A stretch of DNA of 64,000 nt, taken from Phoronis australis (taxonomy: Eukaryota; Phoronida; Phoronidae). How positions within the stretch are numbered: position 1 is the stretch's first letter; every line of letters begins with the position of its first letter. Under the pieces are notes generated by a model. It did not search any database and was not told the DNA's origin. It was given only the letters and a program-made list of their open reading frames with translations. Both the position numbers and the translations under genes were made by a program. Shown piece by piece: positions 34,741 to 48,800 of this stretch. The DNA is taken from the NCBI GenBank assembly GCA_002633005.1, contig NMRA01000036.1, positions 664,440 through 728,439 on the forward strand, written 5' to 3'.

Positions 34741-36851
34741 TTTTTACATATTGGGAAAAGACTTGAGTCGTCTGATTTGATTATTACAAGAGAAATTAAC
34801 TTGAGTAGGTTGAACACACTGGATTTATTGTGTCATTTTAATGGAATTGCTTTGTATGATATGTTGTAATGATATTTAAATAGTGTAATTATTGTCTATA
34901 TATTTTGAGGATGTACTAAGGTATAAATTCTGCAATTTGTGGACAGTCTCTTAAATTTGGGACCAAGTAATTTAAGCAAAAATTCCATTTGATTTTTCCT
35001 ATATACTGGGACACAATGGATTTGGGAAGCATTTTGTATATATTGATCAATAGAGTCTGAAAATAGACTTTAATTGTCTGTTCATAAAGTCAAATAAAAT
35101 GGCTGCCAACGCAACTTTTTATGCCTGCCTAGATGAATGCATGATCGTTTGCCATTTATGGTAATTCTTGAACTTGGGATGACGAATATTGCATGTTTTT
35201 AAAATTAGGTACATAAGTTCTGACCTTGAGCACTTCACTGTCCCAAAACTAGAGATTTTCTTTGGTAGGCTCACTCTCAGTAGTTACTATTTTTTGTAGA
35301 ATAACACAGCAACTTAATAATAGATATTTGGTCAATTTTCTGTAATTTCAGTTTCTGTTAAAGAGAAATAGTAAAAAAGTTGTTTGGAGATGGCCTCCAC
35401 CTGACCACAGACAGGCCCTAGGAAAAGTTAGATATGGTTTCTTCTATGACTCATCTCGTACACCATTGTTGTGAATGAGATTCTCATGCACTTATTCTAA
35501 ACCATTTTACAGAGCTTGAGCCTTGACCACTTGTCGTTTTGTCGGTGAAAGAGCTCCAGAGTAGCTCACACAGATTCTCTATTGAGGCAAAGGAATTTTC
35601 ACCACTCTACCTAGAATGTGTATTGATTCTAATGAGAACTAAAATGTGTGACCTATATGTTTATAAATACTCTGATACCATGTTTGTGGGTCAAGTATGC
35701 CTCAGCTTTAAATGCCTCATTTTGTATTGGTGAATATTGGTGCATTACTTATCATCACCTAACTCTTGCTTTGTCATTGTGTTATAAAGAACAAGGCATG
35801 TAGTTGTCCTTTGGTCCTTCATTCAAAGCCTAGGGGTTAATATGAACCTAAATTCAAAGACACTTGACCTGTGACCCATATTTTCAGCTTGTAATGTTCA
35901 ACCAATCACTGCTGTTGTTTATATAAATGATTGATGCCTGTCAGGCATTTAACTCCTCCCAATAATCTAATCCACATGGCCTGTGGTCAACAGTGAAGAC
36001 ACCCTCCATTTTGTTTTGTTGGTCAAAAACTGACTAGGTTGTTAATAACTAGTTGAAATCTACATTCAGGGTGTTCTTTATGACTGTTGTTTACAGTCAG
36101 GGAATTGTAAATTGCCGCTGTGTTGTCTGTGGTAAGTTTTTCTTGGTCACAATGTACTAGGCAACATGTGTTCAGGTCATCATTGAGGATAGAATGTATC
36201 ATGCACTGTGTGTAGCATGTGTAGCCAAGCAGCCCTCTTTCAATGGCTTGATTTCCCTCAGTTGAGTTTTCTTAATCACTATCTTGGTTAATTTGATAAA
36301 GCGGGAATTTGTCAAATAAACTTTGTTCGCCTGTTCGTTTAGAGGTCATGATCTGCTTCGTGTCAAACATTAACTACAACCAAAACACCAAGGAATGCTA
36401 ACAGTATGTGTTTTCATGGATGGGCCAAGACTTGGAATATTCCATGGAAACGCAGATTTCCACTGTTTTCTCTTATTCCCTCCGTGTATTTTTGTTATAT
36501 TTCCACGGGAAAAAATCGGATTTGACATAAAATTGTCACGGCAAATTGTTTTCTTGCCGCAGCGTTGCCGACCACTCGAGAAGCGGAAACTGCCCTTTAT
36601 GTTTCGGAGTAATAAAAATTGTAATTGCCGGGTCACCTGTGATCACAGGCGCCCGAATTTCCCGATGACTGTTAACCATACATTAGAAACATGTTTTCTT
36701 AGTAGTGAGTGACGTCAGTGGCGATTGAGGATCAGATAAATTCAAGCGCCTGTGCCTGTGATAGCATGTTTCATCAATGGTGTCTGCATGTGGTGTAAAA
36801 TGGCAGTGGCAAATGGTGCGATTGTGCAGTCAAAAATGCGTGGAGTGTGAA

Positions 36852-37188
36852 CAAGGTACGTAAACTACACGGTTAACGGACTCATAAACACGGGTCACGG
36901 ACGCATGAACTGAGACTCACGGACCTACAAACACCATCCACTGACTCACAAACACGGGAACAGACTCAGAAAACACGATCCATTCACCCAAATACACGGG
37001 TCACGGACTCATTGGCTTCCTGGGTCAGCTGACATCTACTATTTGTCCGTAAACCGTGTTTGGTGGTCCGTTAACCGTGTTTCTTCATGAATGTGAGTCC
37101 GTGTCCCGTGTATTTGGGTGAATGGATCGTGTTTTGTGAGTCATTCGCGTGTTTGTGAGTCCGTTAACCGTGTAGTTTAGGTACCTTG
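36852..37188. repeat. 337-bp imperfect palindrome built from ACGGACTCACAAACACGG-like repeats
   Basis: The outer arms CAAGGTACGTAAACTACACG and CGTGTAGTTTAGGTACCTTG are near-perfect inverses. Both arms contain further short repeats of CACGGACTCACAAACACG, so the region can fold on several registers. It lies about 2.6 kb upstream of the ZMYND8 start exon. Probably a foldback MITE. Confidence 0.8.
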
Positions 37189-39771
37189 GTGGAGTAGACA
37201 GAATATTTTGTGGAAAAGTGGATAAAAGAAATGGTCAATGTCTTCACAAACAACATAACTCAAGGTTTGCGCTCTGTAAACTTTGATAGAGGAACAATTA
37301 AGGAGTGCGTGGCCGAGTCACTTTGGACTAAGTTGGAGTCGGAGGACCGACAATGAAACACTAGAAATAACAACGCTTCCTGAAAGGAAATTCAACTGTA
37401 TCCGGTTATTCGTTGGATTGGAATCGTGGGATGTGAGTGATGTATGAAAATCCATTGTTTGATCCCACGTGCGCGCCCGTTGGCTGCTAGTGCTATGCCT
37501 GACCACCTGAGTGTGATTTTCTCTGTACCCCCGATATGGGATACAATGTGGTATTTTTGTTGCTGCAGATGTGTTTTAAATTGCCGTTTATTCACACGGC
37601 GGACATTAAAATCTAAATCGAGGCTCACTGCGATAAAAAAGCGGAAGTTGACATTGCGCGAGTTAAATAGCCGGTCTTTCGAGTCCAACCTGGATATTAA
37701 ATTTTAATAATGTGTCAACAATTAAACACAGAGAGACGTAGAAATTTACATTAGAGAACAAGTTAAGCGCCAAAGATTTGTCTGACGAAAGGGTTTAATT
37801 TTTTTTCGGAAAACTAGTTTCGAAACATGAAAAGTAAATATAACCAAATTGCGGCGATTGTAGTGTTACGAATTAGGTATTATCATGCTGAATGAAGGGT
37901 TACGTTTTTTCTTGTAAATTGTTGATCAAAATACTTATACGCGAACCAGGTCGTCTGCTCGTATTGTTGACGTGTTGAATACATATTCAACAGTGGTGGC
38001 TGTCATGTGCAATTAGTCACATCTGGTTTAATTTGTTGATCAAGAATATTAACATCAAGCATAGCCTGATCCTATGCACTCACTCACTGGGACTAACAGT
38101 TGATTTGTCATTAATCTGAAAGAATAATTGATGTTATTAAATATATTTCTTATTAAAATAAAAAACAGGCTATTATAATAATTGAAAATAAAGATTATTT
38201 GACCATCAATTCTGCTTTCTTGGTTGTAATAATTCTTACGCCTATTTCACGTGTTAGGTTTCAAATATCTGGACCAAGTTGAATTTTAAAATTAAAACAC
38301 CTAATTCGTTCGTCTAAATCATAACCTCGTTTTAGAACTCAATTTCAGTTAACTGGACAAAGCAATCATAGTTATCATGTTTCTCCAGGAGCCTCGTTCA
38401 TTCGAGGGGAAAGGTGCCAGTGCCTACTGACAGGCGATTTTTTTCGCCGAATGAAGGGAACAATCTACCTCCGGATCACCATCAATAGCACCCCCGCCCT
38501 GTTGCAAGCTCTCATAGGCTCTGTCTCAATTTAAAGTAGCCTTTTGTGCTCTTAAAAGTTGTCACCTGTGTGGTTACAGGTGATGTGAACTTGGAGAAAA
38601 TTTTTCACTGGGATAATTTTTATGCCTCGTGGGGGGAATTTCGCGTGATATTTCAATATTTTTGAGAGGGGAATAGGGCCGATATTGGGCCCCAAATTTG
38701 AGGGATTGAGGGCCATATCCTTTTTCGAAAGAAAAATTATAATGTTTCAACCCGTACTCATGAAAACACAGTCTGGCTGGCCCATTCTCCAGTCGTTACT
38801 ATGACTGCTTGGCAACCGAGATACGACAAAATATGATTTAACTTTTCGAAAACATTTATAAATATTACACGGACACATTTTGCTTCGTCACGGCATATGG
38901 CAACGACCCAACGCTTCCGAATCTCAACGTCTTTAGTGATTGTAAAGAAGACTGTTGAGTGTCCGTATTTTTTCTAGCCGTTCGCGGAGCAATGACGCGG
39001 ACTGAAATACAACTAAGTTGATAAGCTAACAGAGTTATCGTAGCGAGCCTCGTTTTGGAACGCGCCTCCTGTTGGCGTGAATTGGGGTCTATAGTGTTCA
39101 AAAGTTAGGGCCAGTAACATACTTTTGGACCAAGTCAACAGGTGCAGATAAAAAATGATTCTTCATGCTGTATATTCTGTAGAATTTCAAATTACTTTGT
39201 CACTATTGCAGTTTATTATGAAATAGTAAAACATGGACATCACGTGCACTAACAGCGGACCTGTTTTCATGAAATTGGTTATTTGCACATTAATATTGTC
39301 CCACTGAAATAGGGTGTGGAATACCAGTGAATCAGAGTGGCCACTAATTATTTCGGAAGTGGCTATTCAGCAGTTATTGGTAGCAGACATCACATTTCTG
39401 TAGATTTCCTGAAACTTATTATTCTATGCAAATTGTACTTTTTTTTCATTTAAATGGCTTGTACAGTAACACGTCACTAAACATGGCAGAAACGTAATTT
39501 TTTTTGTTTTTCCACAAAATATGGTGCTTGACCATATCGACTGCTGTTCTTAAGCAACCACTATATAATGTTTTGTTGTCAATCACAACAGAATTAGAAA
39601 ATAATTATGTTAAGTGCAATTTTGGCAAATACTTTTGTGCGAAATCAGTGAGACTTGGTGATGTGCTGCATTCCAGATTCCCTGTGAGTCACTTGAGTAG
39701 TAAGAGTGTTTGTTTGATCTACCAACTGTGATTCATGCAAGCAGTACAGACACCATGTGACCTACTTTCAG

Positions 39772-39848
39772 GCAAATGGATACCACTGTGACTACCAGAC
39801 TACGCAAGGCCAACAGTTGTGAAAAGGACAAGTTTTTACTCAACCAGG
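39772..39848 (+). CDS. ZMYND8: ZMYND8 exon with the start codon
   Basis: Acceptor CTACTTTCAG, then GCAA and ATG at 39776. The reading frame [20 protein letters not shown] ends in phase 1 at CAGG|GTAAGA. The phase fits the next exon exactly (G+AG gives Glu). The family N-terminus is poorly conserved, so this rests on splice signals, start context and phase. An untranslated first exon must lie upstream. Confidence 0.55.
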
Positions 39849-42800
39849 GTAAGACAACATCTGCTGCAACAAACCTACATATTGAACAGCCAATGAAATC
39901 TCTCTGAAGAGCAGCACTTAAGAAGTCTAATAAAAGTTATGAAGTTGAGGAAGATGACAAAACCAGTGTATTAGATAAGCCCTTGATGAGGTCTATTTAC
40001 ATACTAAAGGTTCAGAGGATGGTGGAGCTAGAACTCTGCAAACATAATTCGAAAAATGGCCATCACAGTGCCATCTTGCGACCGATTCCGCCCGTGAACA
40101 AAAGTTCTCGGGCAATTGACTAAATATACACTGTACATAAAATTCATGTTGATCAGGCGAAAAATTCGTTCTGTAGCTCAACAAAGTGCAGCTCTATATA
40201 GCGTAAACAAAAGAGCAATCACCTGAGCAGTAAATCTCGAATATCGCGGGAACTGTAAATCATAGCAAGAAATGAGTTTCACTATATGAATAGTGCTTGA
40301 AAAGATCTGTCTACAATCAACATACCAAATTTCATACTCGTTAATTAAGGGATGATAAAGATATGGCGAAAGAACTTGGTTATTTGGAGATCAGTTGTCG
40401 CAAAATCTCGAATAACTCAAGAACAGTTAGAGCTAATGAAAAATAACACTCATGCGATCCATCCACAGAATGTAAAATCTTGTATGTGATTTCAACAAAA
40501 ACAGTAGGTTAAGAGCCGCCCACAAAACACGTGTTATATGTGTAATTTTCACGTTGATCTGATAAGAATTCCGATCTGTAGGGTGCAAACAAAGAAACAG
40601 ACGAAAAATTTATGACAAAACAGCATACTTGGAGAAATTTCATTTCACCAAGTGACAATCTTGTTTGTTTACTAGCTTAAGGTTATCTCAAACCTTATTT
40701 AGTGGCCTCCATTCCTACTTGTGTATAAATAAAACAGGCTTTGTCAACTGGTAAGAAAAAAGATCAGGGATTATGAAAATTTCTGCTCATGCAGCGCTTG
40801 ATGCTTAGCTTAATGCCAAGACGCATTTGCCGATTTGGCAAAATTCCTAAGTTGCCAAACAAAATCTGAGGTGGCGAAAATTGAAAATCGCAGGTTGCCA
40901 ATCTAGGGATAGAAGTCGTGGACTCCCCGTAAATGTACACCGTTTTCCACCGATTTTGCCTGACTTTTGCCGACCAATTCCGACCTCTGTCTGTTAATGT
41001 CCTGTTGTAACTAAAGCATGTTTTCGATGTGTGCTGCCTGGTGTGATGACAAATGCACTGTTTTCACAAAATAAATGCATCAATTGTGAACCAAATGTAA
41101 TAAATATAGGAAAACTGTTTGTAATGATGGCCAACAGGTCACCGAATCAAGTGCTGACATGGTTGGAGTGCTGTTCCAGCCATTTTACGTAGTATCTGCT
41201 GTCTGCATGCCAAATTATTGTTTATCATTTTTGCTCTTCAGTTGCCATCTTGCCAATCTTTAAACATGTAGGCAGACTTCAGTGCTATGCGAATTTCAGA
41301 GCACCATTTTCAGACTCCTGTTAATAACTTGTGAACTGTGAACTGTCCCCAGCACATGTAGTGCATCTGTATGCTAATTCCAAATGCATGCTAGATGCCA
41401 CAGTTGAAGCAATGTGAACAAAAACGCTGATGAATTTGTATTTTCAATTTATAGACATTATACGATGTTTTTTCAACTTGGAAATTCATTAGAGTTTCTG
41501 TGCTAGGTTTTGCAATAGTGCCTGGAAAAATTTTGAGAGCCAGTTTTCTCCCTGAATACTAAGCATCAATCCTGAAACCGTGTACATGACCATTGCTCCG
41601 CTATTGATTTCTTACCAGTTGCACCCTTGCCAAGTGAAAATCTTGTTTTTTTTGTTCAACCATCATTCATTGACAAGTGGCTGGTAGCCTGTACATATCC
41701 ACAAACGTGAAAGTCTCTCGTTTTACTTCAAGGGACAAATTTGGCAAGGACGACGGCCATTAAATTCGATGTCTAAACAAATCATGCTTTTGGCGGAACA
41801 TGCATAATAATTAGTATTGTTATGTTCATGATTACGGAATACACACATGTAAACTGTTGTAAATGTTATGTTCATGACCTTGACAGACATAGCACTGTGT
41901 GTTCATGAGACCATGTCATACACACATGACACAGTCATGTACACTGCATTGCTGTTATATTCGTGACCACGGCATACACACATAAACTCTTACGTCTGTT
42001 CATAACTATGGCAGGCACATATGTGTAGTACTGTTTGTTCATGACCACAGCACTGTACCCACTTAAGCAGTAGTGTGATGTTCATGAAGACTGAGCAGTG
42101 TGTTATTAAACTGTTGTTATTTTACGCTACTGAATAGAACATACATGAACATATTGTAGAGCAAACAATCTCCAGAGACATGATCTCGCGCGATGCAGCT
42201 ATGGGGGGCAGTATCATCAGAACACGCTCAACTGGCAGCACCCCAACTAACTTAAAGGACTTGGACAAGACTCAAGGTGAGCATAGAAACTAGTGAACTT
42301 AGGCACATGCTAACCACATCTTGCTTAGGAATCTGATTAGCATCAATACTCTCTATTCTTGAATGCCCTCTTATTTCATGAGCTCATTTTTATGCGTCCA
42401 CATATTGTATGTGGGTGCATATTGCCATCATCTCTGTTGTGGCGTCCACTGCTGTATCTCCTAATCCCTTTGCAGGATCTTATTGAAATTTGGGTCACTA
42501 CTGTGTTGCCCCCTAGTGGAGATTTTGTTTTTGTTTTTGCATTTGCGGTCGAATCTCCTTTAATAACCCTTTAAAGGAGTTTTGTGAAATTTGATAGATG
42601 TATTCCTATGGAGCCGTCGACAAACAATAACAAGTGTCGAACTGACCCAAATACCACTGTGCTCCCTAGGGAATTTCAGGAATGTATTTTCATGAAATTT
42701 GGCTAGTAAGTTTCTGTTAAGGAGACGACAACACCTTCCAATTTTCAGACAGATTTGATGTTTTTGTTATTTTTGCATCAGTTTTCTGACGTCCACCTCC

Positions 42801-45800
42801 GTATCTGCCTTACCGCTTAAAGGATCATTATGCGAACTTGTAGATGTGTTTTGATAAGAAGCCCACGACACAAGTTGACTTTCAGACGGGTGCAACTACT
42901 CTGTTGCGACCATATACAGTTTTGATCAAAAATAGCTTCCTGTTGAACGCACTTAAAGCTCAGTCATACCTAGAGTGATCTTCAACCGGAATGAGGCATA
43001 GTATACATCTGGCCGTTCTGTCAAGGCAATCGTTCACATGAAGACGATTAATATCATTTTATGTACGCTGAATTATGATCAGTGATTCTCCTAATTGTCT
43101 GGTCTGACTTGTCCATTTCCCAAAAAAACATAAATTTGAAAATTGTTTCTTACCCTGCAGTGACGTACTAAGTAATAATTTATAAACTTTGTATATATTG
43201 TCTCTGTTGCAGAAACTGCACTGCGGGTCTATTTTATAATGCTCAGGACAGTCACTCAGCATTGAGACAAATACCTGTCTCCATGCCGGCAGTGACTGTC
43301 CTGAGCATTATAAGATAGCTGTTATGGTCAATCTCTTAAGGAGAGCTCACACTGTTTCGTCGGACTGGAACTTGTTTATTAGTGAAGTTCAACATGTAAA
43401 GCAACTTCCAATAAATAATGGTTACACAAATTCATTTGTGGATAAGTATATTAATCGGTTTGTCTCAAAAGTTGAACCCATTATCATGTACAAACATTTA
43501 CTGGTAATGTTAAAAAACTATACTACAAAAACTGTTTGTCCAAAAATTATGTACAAGCAAATTCTAAAGAATATAATCTATAATAATGTAAGAGTTGGTA
43601 ATCCTAAAGACTAACTGGATGTAATTATTCATTACAAGAATATGAAGATCTCTAATTTAGTGATGAGAAACGATATTAGTCGTGAGAAGGTCCGCACTGT
43701 TGTTTGGTGTAATGTTGTTTATGAGTTTACTTGTCCTGCGGTCGAATGTTTTTGTCCTGATGAGAAACAAATTATGTTGGGCATACAATATGCTCCTTGT
43801 CGCAACGACTTTCAATGCATTTACAAAATGGCTCTATAAAAGACCATTTTGAAAACGTTCATGGTGGCAAGATTGTTGATTGTTAATACCAAAGTCATTC
43901 CTTACTTTGAGAATGAAGTACACATGTCTTGATGTGAGCAAATCCACTACCACAAGAAACTACAGGAACACTATTTATTCACCTTCACTCTTATCAGGCT
44001 TCTATTGTGAGTCAGTATGCGTGTATAATTTGCTGATAAGCAATCTATGGAACTATTTTTGGCTGAATGGATGGCCAGTTCATAAAGTGATAATTAGCCA
44101 AGACCAGTTAAATAATGCTGCATGGAATAGTTAATACCTCCAGGGCAATTTTGAGAGAGTGGGCATCTTCTGCTAGGCTTTCGCCTAAAGCGTTTTAAAA
44201 AACTTGGTTTACTGACCTCTGATTTTCTGGATTATGCAAACATCAAAATTCAAATTGCAACGTTTTCATTTCCGCCATCTTCATAGGTTATCTAAACTGG
44301 CAAAAATTGGTAACAATCCTTACGAGCAACAAAAAATATCTCTCATCATCACTTAGCCTTGGTGCAAAGCTGTAATACCTGTATACTAAGTATACTGCTT
44401 TGCGCTGATGTGGGTAAAAAAGTAACTAAAAAGTGACAAAAATAAAATAGTGCCACTAAAAACTACACTCTCCCTCAAGTAAACTAAATTATTTACCGCA
44501 GTGTTGGAAACATTGGCGTTCTACCATTATTCTGCTGCTGAAATTGTGGTGAGATGTTTTGCTCAGCTTTCGTCACCAGGAAATATTGCGTCATTACCTA
44601 TTGGCCAGTTTTGTTTTTTTATGGATCCCTCAATCAACTGTTCTTCCACGAGGTTGAGTACTGCTGTCACGACAAATTATCGGAACTGGTTTCATTTCGT
44701 TACAAGTTTTCAGTTATTACTAGCAAATTTATTTTTAGAAACAAAATTTGCTCATTTGCGAAGCTGTCATTATCTCCCGAGAGATGCCTCAAATTAAGAA
44801 ATAGCACGTGCACATGTCATGACGGAATTGTTTTCGAAACAACGTTACAAAAGGCAGAGAGTTATGCAAGAAAATGGCGTTTATTAGATTGTTTTTCACT
44901 TAAACGGCTGCAACGAGCATAATGAGTGTCGGTTAACTCCTAGATTTTGCAAGCACAGGCCGACTGTCATTAGCACTACCTGGGAGTAATACAACATTAT
45001 ATTCCTATATGTTGAAAATGTTTCACGACGAGGTGACGAGCAGAACTACCTGGGCTGTGTGAAATTTCAGAGGCTAACGGAGGCACACAGTGGTACCTAG
45101 TCAGCCAGCTAGCTGTTTGAAGGCTATCGTCAAAATCCAAATTCGTTTTATCGTGTTCCTGTCAATAATAATGGCATACTAAAGTTTCTTAATGTTCTCT
45201 GTACGTCAGGAAAGTATAGACAATATTTCCTGCGGATCCTGGGTTTTGTATTCTTATACGTACACTCTCAGTGAATCACATCTCGGAAATATCCAATTTG
45301 ACAGATAACAATGAATGAGCTTGTAATTGCTATTATAAACATATTTTTTGAGTATTACAATGCATGTGTTCCAAAAATATAAATAACACACCAAGTAGGT
45401 GTACGTTTATACTATCCTATTTTGGGACCAACATTCTTGTATTTGTGCACACCCAATAATCGTGAGTGTTGCTGTGTTGCAAAATCTCTTATCCTGGGCT
45501 GATTTGAAAAATTTAAAGTTGTACCAATATTTTTATGCTCCTCTTTTCAAATATTACAGTCAAAAGTATGTAAAATGCTCTCCATAAAAAGTACGGTCAT
45601 CTAGTCTAGATTGTTATTAGCTGATCGTATCCGCATGAACAAAGCCAATTATCTTCGCTCGTGACTCGATGAATGGAGCAGCTAGGTGGGATCGCTTTGA
45701 TCGTGAGCTGAGTGCGACACAGCCAAGGTGGTTAAATACGTTCTAGTTCAATCTGTCAAACCCCACCGTTTTCCCTGATCAGTGGGGTTTGACGTCATCT

Positions 45801-48800
45801 CGTTTAGTGGGAATGTTAATGGCATGTTACGAACATTAGAGTCGCTTCTAATAATGTTTCAAAAACTTAGTTTGATTGAGCACCTAACTGGAACTCGAAG
45901 GATTCTATATCATTATTTAGCTAATGTGTGCAATATGCACAGCAAAGTGTGCATATATATACTTATGTGTGTGTTTATATCGTCATAGTTACGCATGTCA
46001 ATTTCACGTGTTATACTGCATTTGTCATTTCTGATGTGCGTTTCATTGTGAACTAGTAGTAAATAGCCTGAAGATGAGATATGTGTCTTGAAATATCGCT
46101 TTGTAAATTATGTTACCTACTGATGTCGATTGGATTTTTATTGCACTGTTGTGATGTTAACACAAGATCTCTATTTATAGAGTTTGAAAGAACTGAAATT
46201 AAACTCATAAAAACAGAACAATTTAGTCATGTCTTCTATGAAATGTACATACGAGAAAGATTACTGCTAAATTATAGTGCTAAGAATTCCAAAGCTGAAA
46301 CGTTTTGGCTACACTAATGATGTCAAAAACTTGGCTTCGTGTTCCCTATCAAATTCAAATCAGAATTTCGTGATCACATACGACCTTAAATAGATTTTTC
46401 TTAATGGAGGCAGGGATTTTTCAAAACTCATGATTAATTGAGATGTGACACAGAATGCCATGAAAAGACGAAATAATCATAACAATTTATTAAAATCGGC
46501 AGTGCGTTTTACTGGAAAGTCAATTAAAGTTTGGAAACTGGCATTTCCAGAACGTTATACCCTCACACCGCCAATTTTGCACTTTTCTCTGATTTTTAAG
46601 AGTCAAGGCGGCGAAATAACAAAAGTGAAAACCTGTAAATGAAAATTTCCGTCCTAAAAAATCAGGTTGGCGAACTCGCTCTATTGAACAACACTGCCTC
46701 AAATGATTGACCGTGTTCGCTTTTAAACAACGCGTTTGTAAAGACGAAATAATCATAAACAATTTATTAAAATCGGCAGTGCGTTTTACTGGAAAGTCAA
46801 TTAAAGTTTGGAAACTGGCATTTCCAGAACCTTATACCCTCACGCCGCCAATTTTGCACTTTTCTCTGATTTTTAAGAGTCAAGGCGGCGAAATAAGAAA
46901 AGTGAAAACCTGTAAATGAGAATTTTCGTCCTAAAAAATCAGGTTGGCGAACTCGCTCTATTGAACAACACTGCCTCAAATGATTGACCGTGTTCGCTTT
47001 TAAACAACGCGTTTGTAAAGAGAATTGAGGACTTTGTTTGAGGACATTGAAACGATGAAAAGTTTAGTATATGTAAATTTATTTTCATTATTTAAGATTA
47101 TTTCGTCTTTTCATGGCATTCTGTGTCTAACTCAAGAATGCCCGTAAACTGAACTGGCCTTGACATGCACGTAGGCATTTACTATCAGCAAGCTCCATGC
47201 CTTGGACAAAGCACAATCACTTGCATCTGGCTGTTTCCCAAGTCATTGCTTCGCTGTACCCTCTGCTCTGTACTGTATATCGGATACTAAGTTGACCAAT
47301 ACAGCACAGCTAACGGAGGAGAAAGACAGTTTTAAGGGTAGTGATTTCGCTTAAGGAACTGCTCAGGCTGTTATTTTCGGAAAGTATTGATACTTATTAA
47401 TATCACCAAGAACCTACTGACAAACAGGCCAATGCTAGGTTCATTTTCATATTTCATTTCACTTCTGTCTGCATTTGGTATTTTTAAAAGTTTTGTGAGT
47501 TTTATTATGAATGAAAAAAACGAGGGGTTCAGAGAGAAAAACATGTGAGGTATTAAAAGCTTTTGGCGTGATAGCCAGGTCTTGCAATGACCAATGACAA
47601 AAAAGAGGACAATTTCCCGAGTGATGCATTGTTCCATTAATAAATAGGCTGGTGTGATACAAATATTTTTGTGTTGTAAAATTTAACTGAAATACATGTT
47701 TTTGCTTGAATCCTCCTCAAGTGCCCTGCTGGTAGGCGTTGGCGACCATGGTTCTCCATCTCTCTCTCTCTCTCTCTCTCATTGCTCCAATGGTGACAGT
47801 GTTTCCGGGTGTTTTCAGCCACGTCGGCAGTCCATCCAATAGTTTTGTTCTTTGGCGTCCTCGACTTCTCTTCCCATCTAGTTTACCAGTTGTTACCAGG
47901 TGTTCTGAATCCGTCTCTCATGATATGACCAAAGAAATAAATGAATAAACAATGATAAAAATAGATGCAAAAAAGGTAAAGTGGAAATCAAGTATGAGGA
48001 AATCAAAGCGAAAAAAGAAAAAATGCTCTTAAAAGAGAAAAAATTCCAAGCCCTGGATGGTACAAGGATATTACATATAACTTGCAAGTGAAGTTGTTTG
48101 ATCAATCAGAATGTGCCCCAAATACAAAAGTAATCAGTGATGGAGAAGCATAGGTTGATTGTTTGTAAATCAAGTCAAGACTTGACAATAGAGAATGGTG
48201 ACTAGGATTAAGAATTAAGCTGCTACAGGCATGAGAATACAATAGGTTATCATTGTCACTAACTCCAGTAAACATCTAACATAATATAGGGTCTATCCAG
48301 TCAACTGAAATCTATAGAAAACAAGGAAATGAAACATAAAGGAATGTAATGAAGTAAGAACTAATCCAGGAAGGAGTCAATAGATGGCTGCAGAATGTTG
48401 GCTCCACTTAATAATAGACAACTTTAAAACTGAACATGTACAAGGACATTTCTAGGAGCATTGTTCCAGCTTTTCATAGGTCAACTAGTTTTGACACTGG
48501 GTGTTTTGATTGGTCTTGGAAGTAAAGATCTCAAGAGTTGTTTGTGGTACTTAAAACACATGTTGAGGAGTCAATTCCAAGTCTGGGTTACTCACTGAGT
48601 GAATGAGTACATACTAAGGCAAAAATCGCAATGGTTGTTAAAACTGCCAGTACTGAAATTACGAAATTAGGAGTGACTTTGGAGATTAGGTTGGTCATTG
48701 GTCTCTAGGGGCATTGCAGTATAAGGATAATCACTTAGAGACGGTGTAGATTGGTCGCAGATGTTTCAACCTGATCCGCCAGGTCTTCATCAGTGAGTGA

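Noticed and set aside
43234-43313. Rho-independent-type terminator or RNA hairpin gene
   Set aside because: The right arm is Penelope coding sequence and there is no following T-run; an inverted duplication explains it better.
46445-46919. Two near-identical ~65-codon ORFs as a duplicated small gene
   Set aside because: They lie in the duplicated interior of a TIR element; the minus strand is equally open, and there is no known motif.
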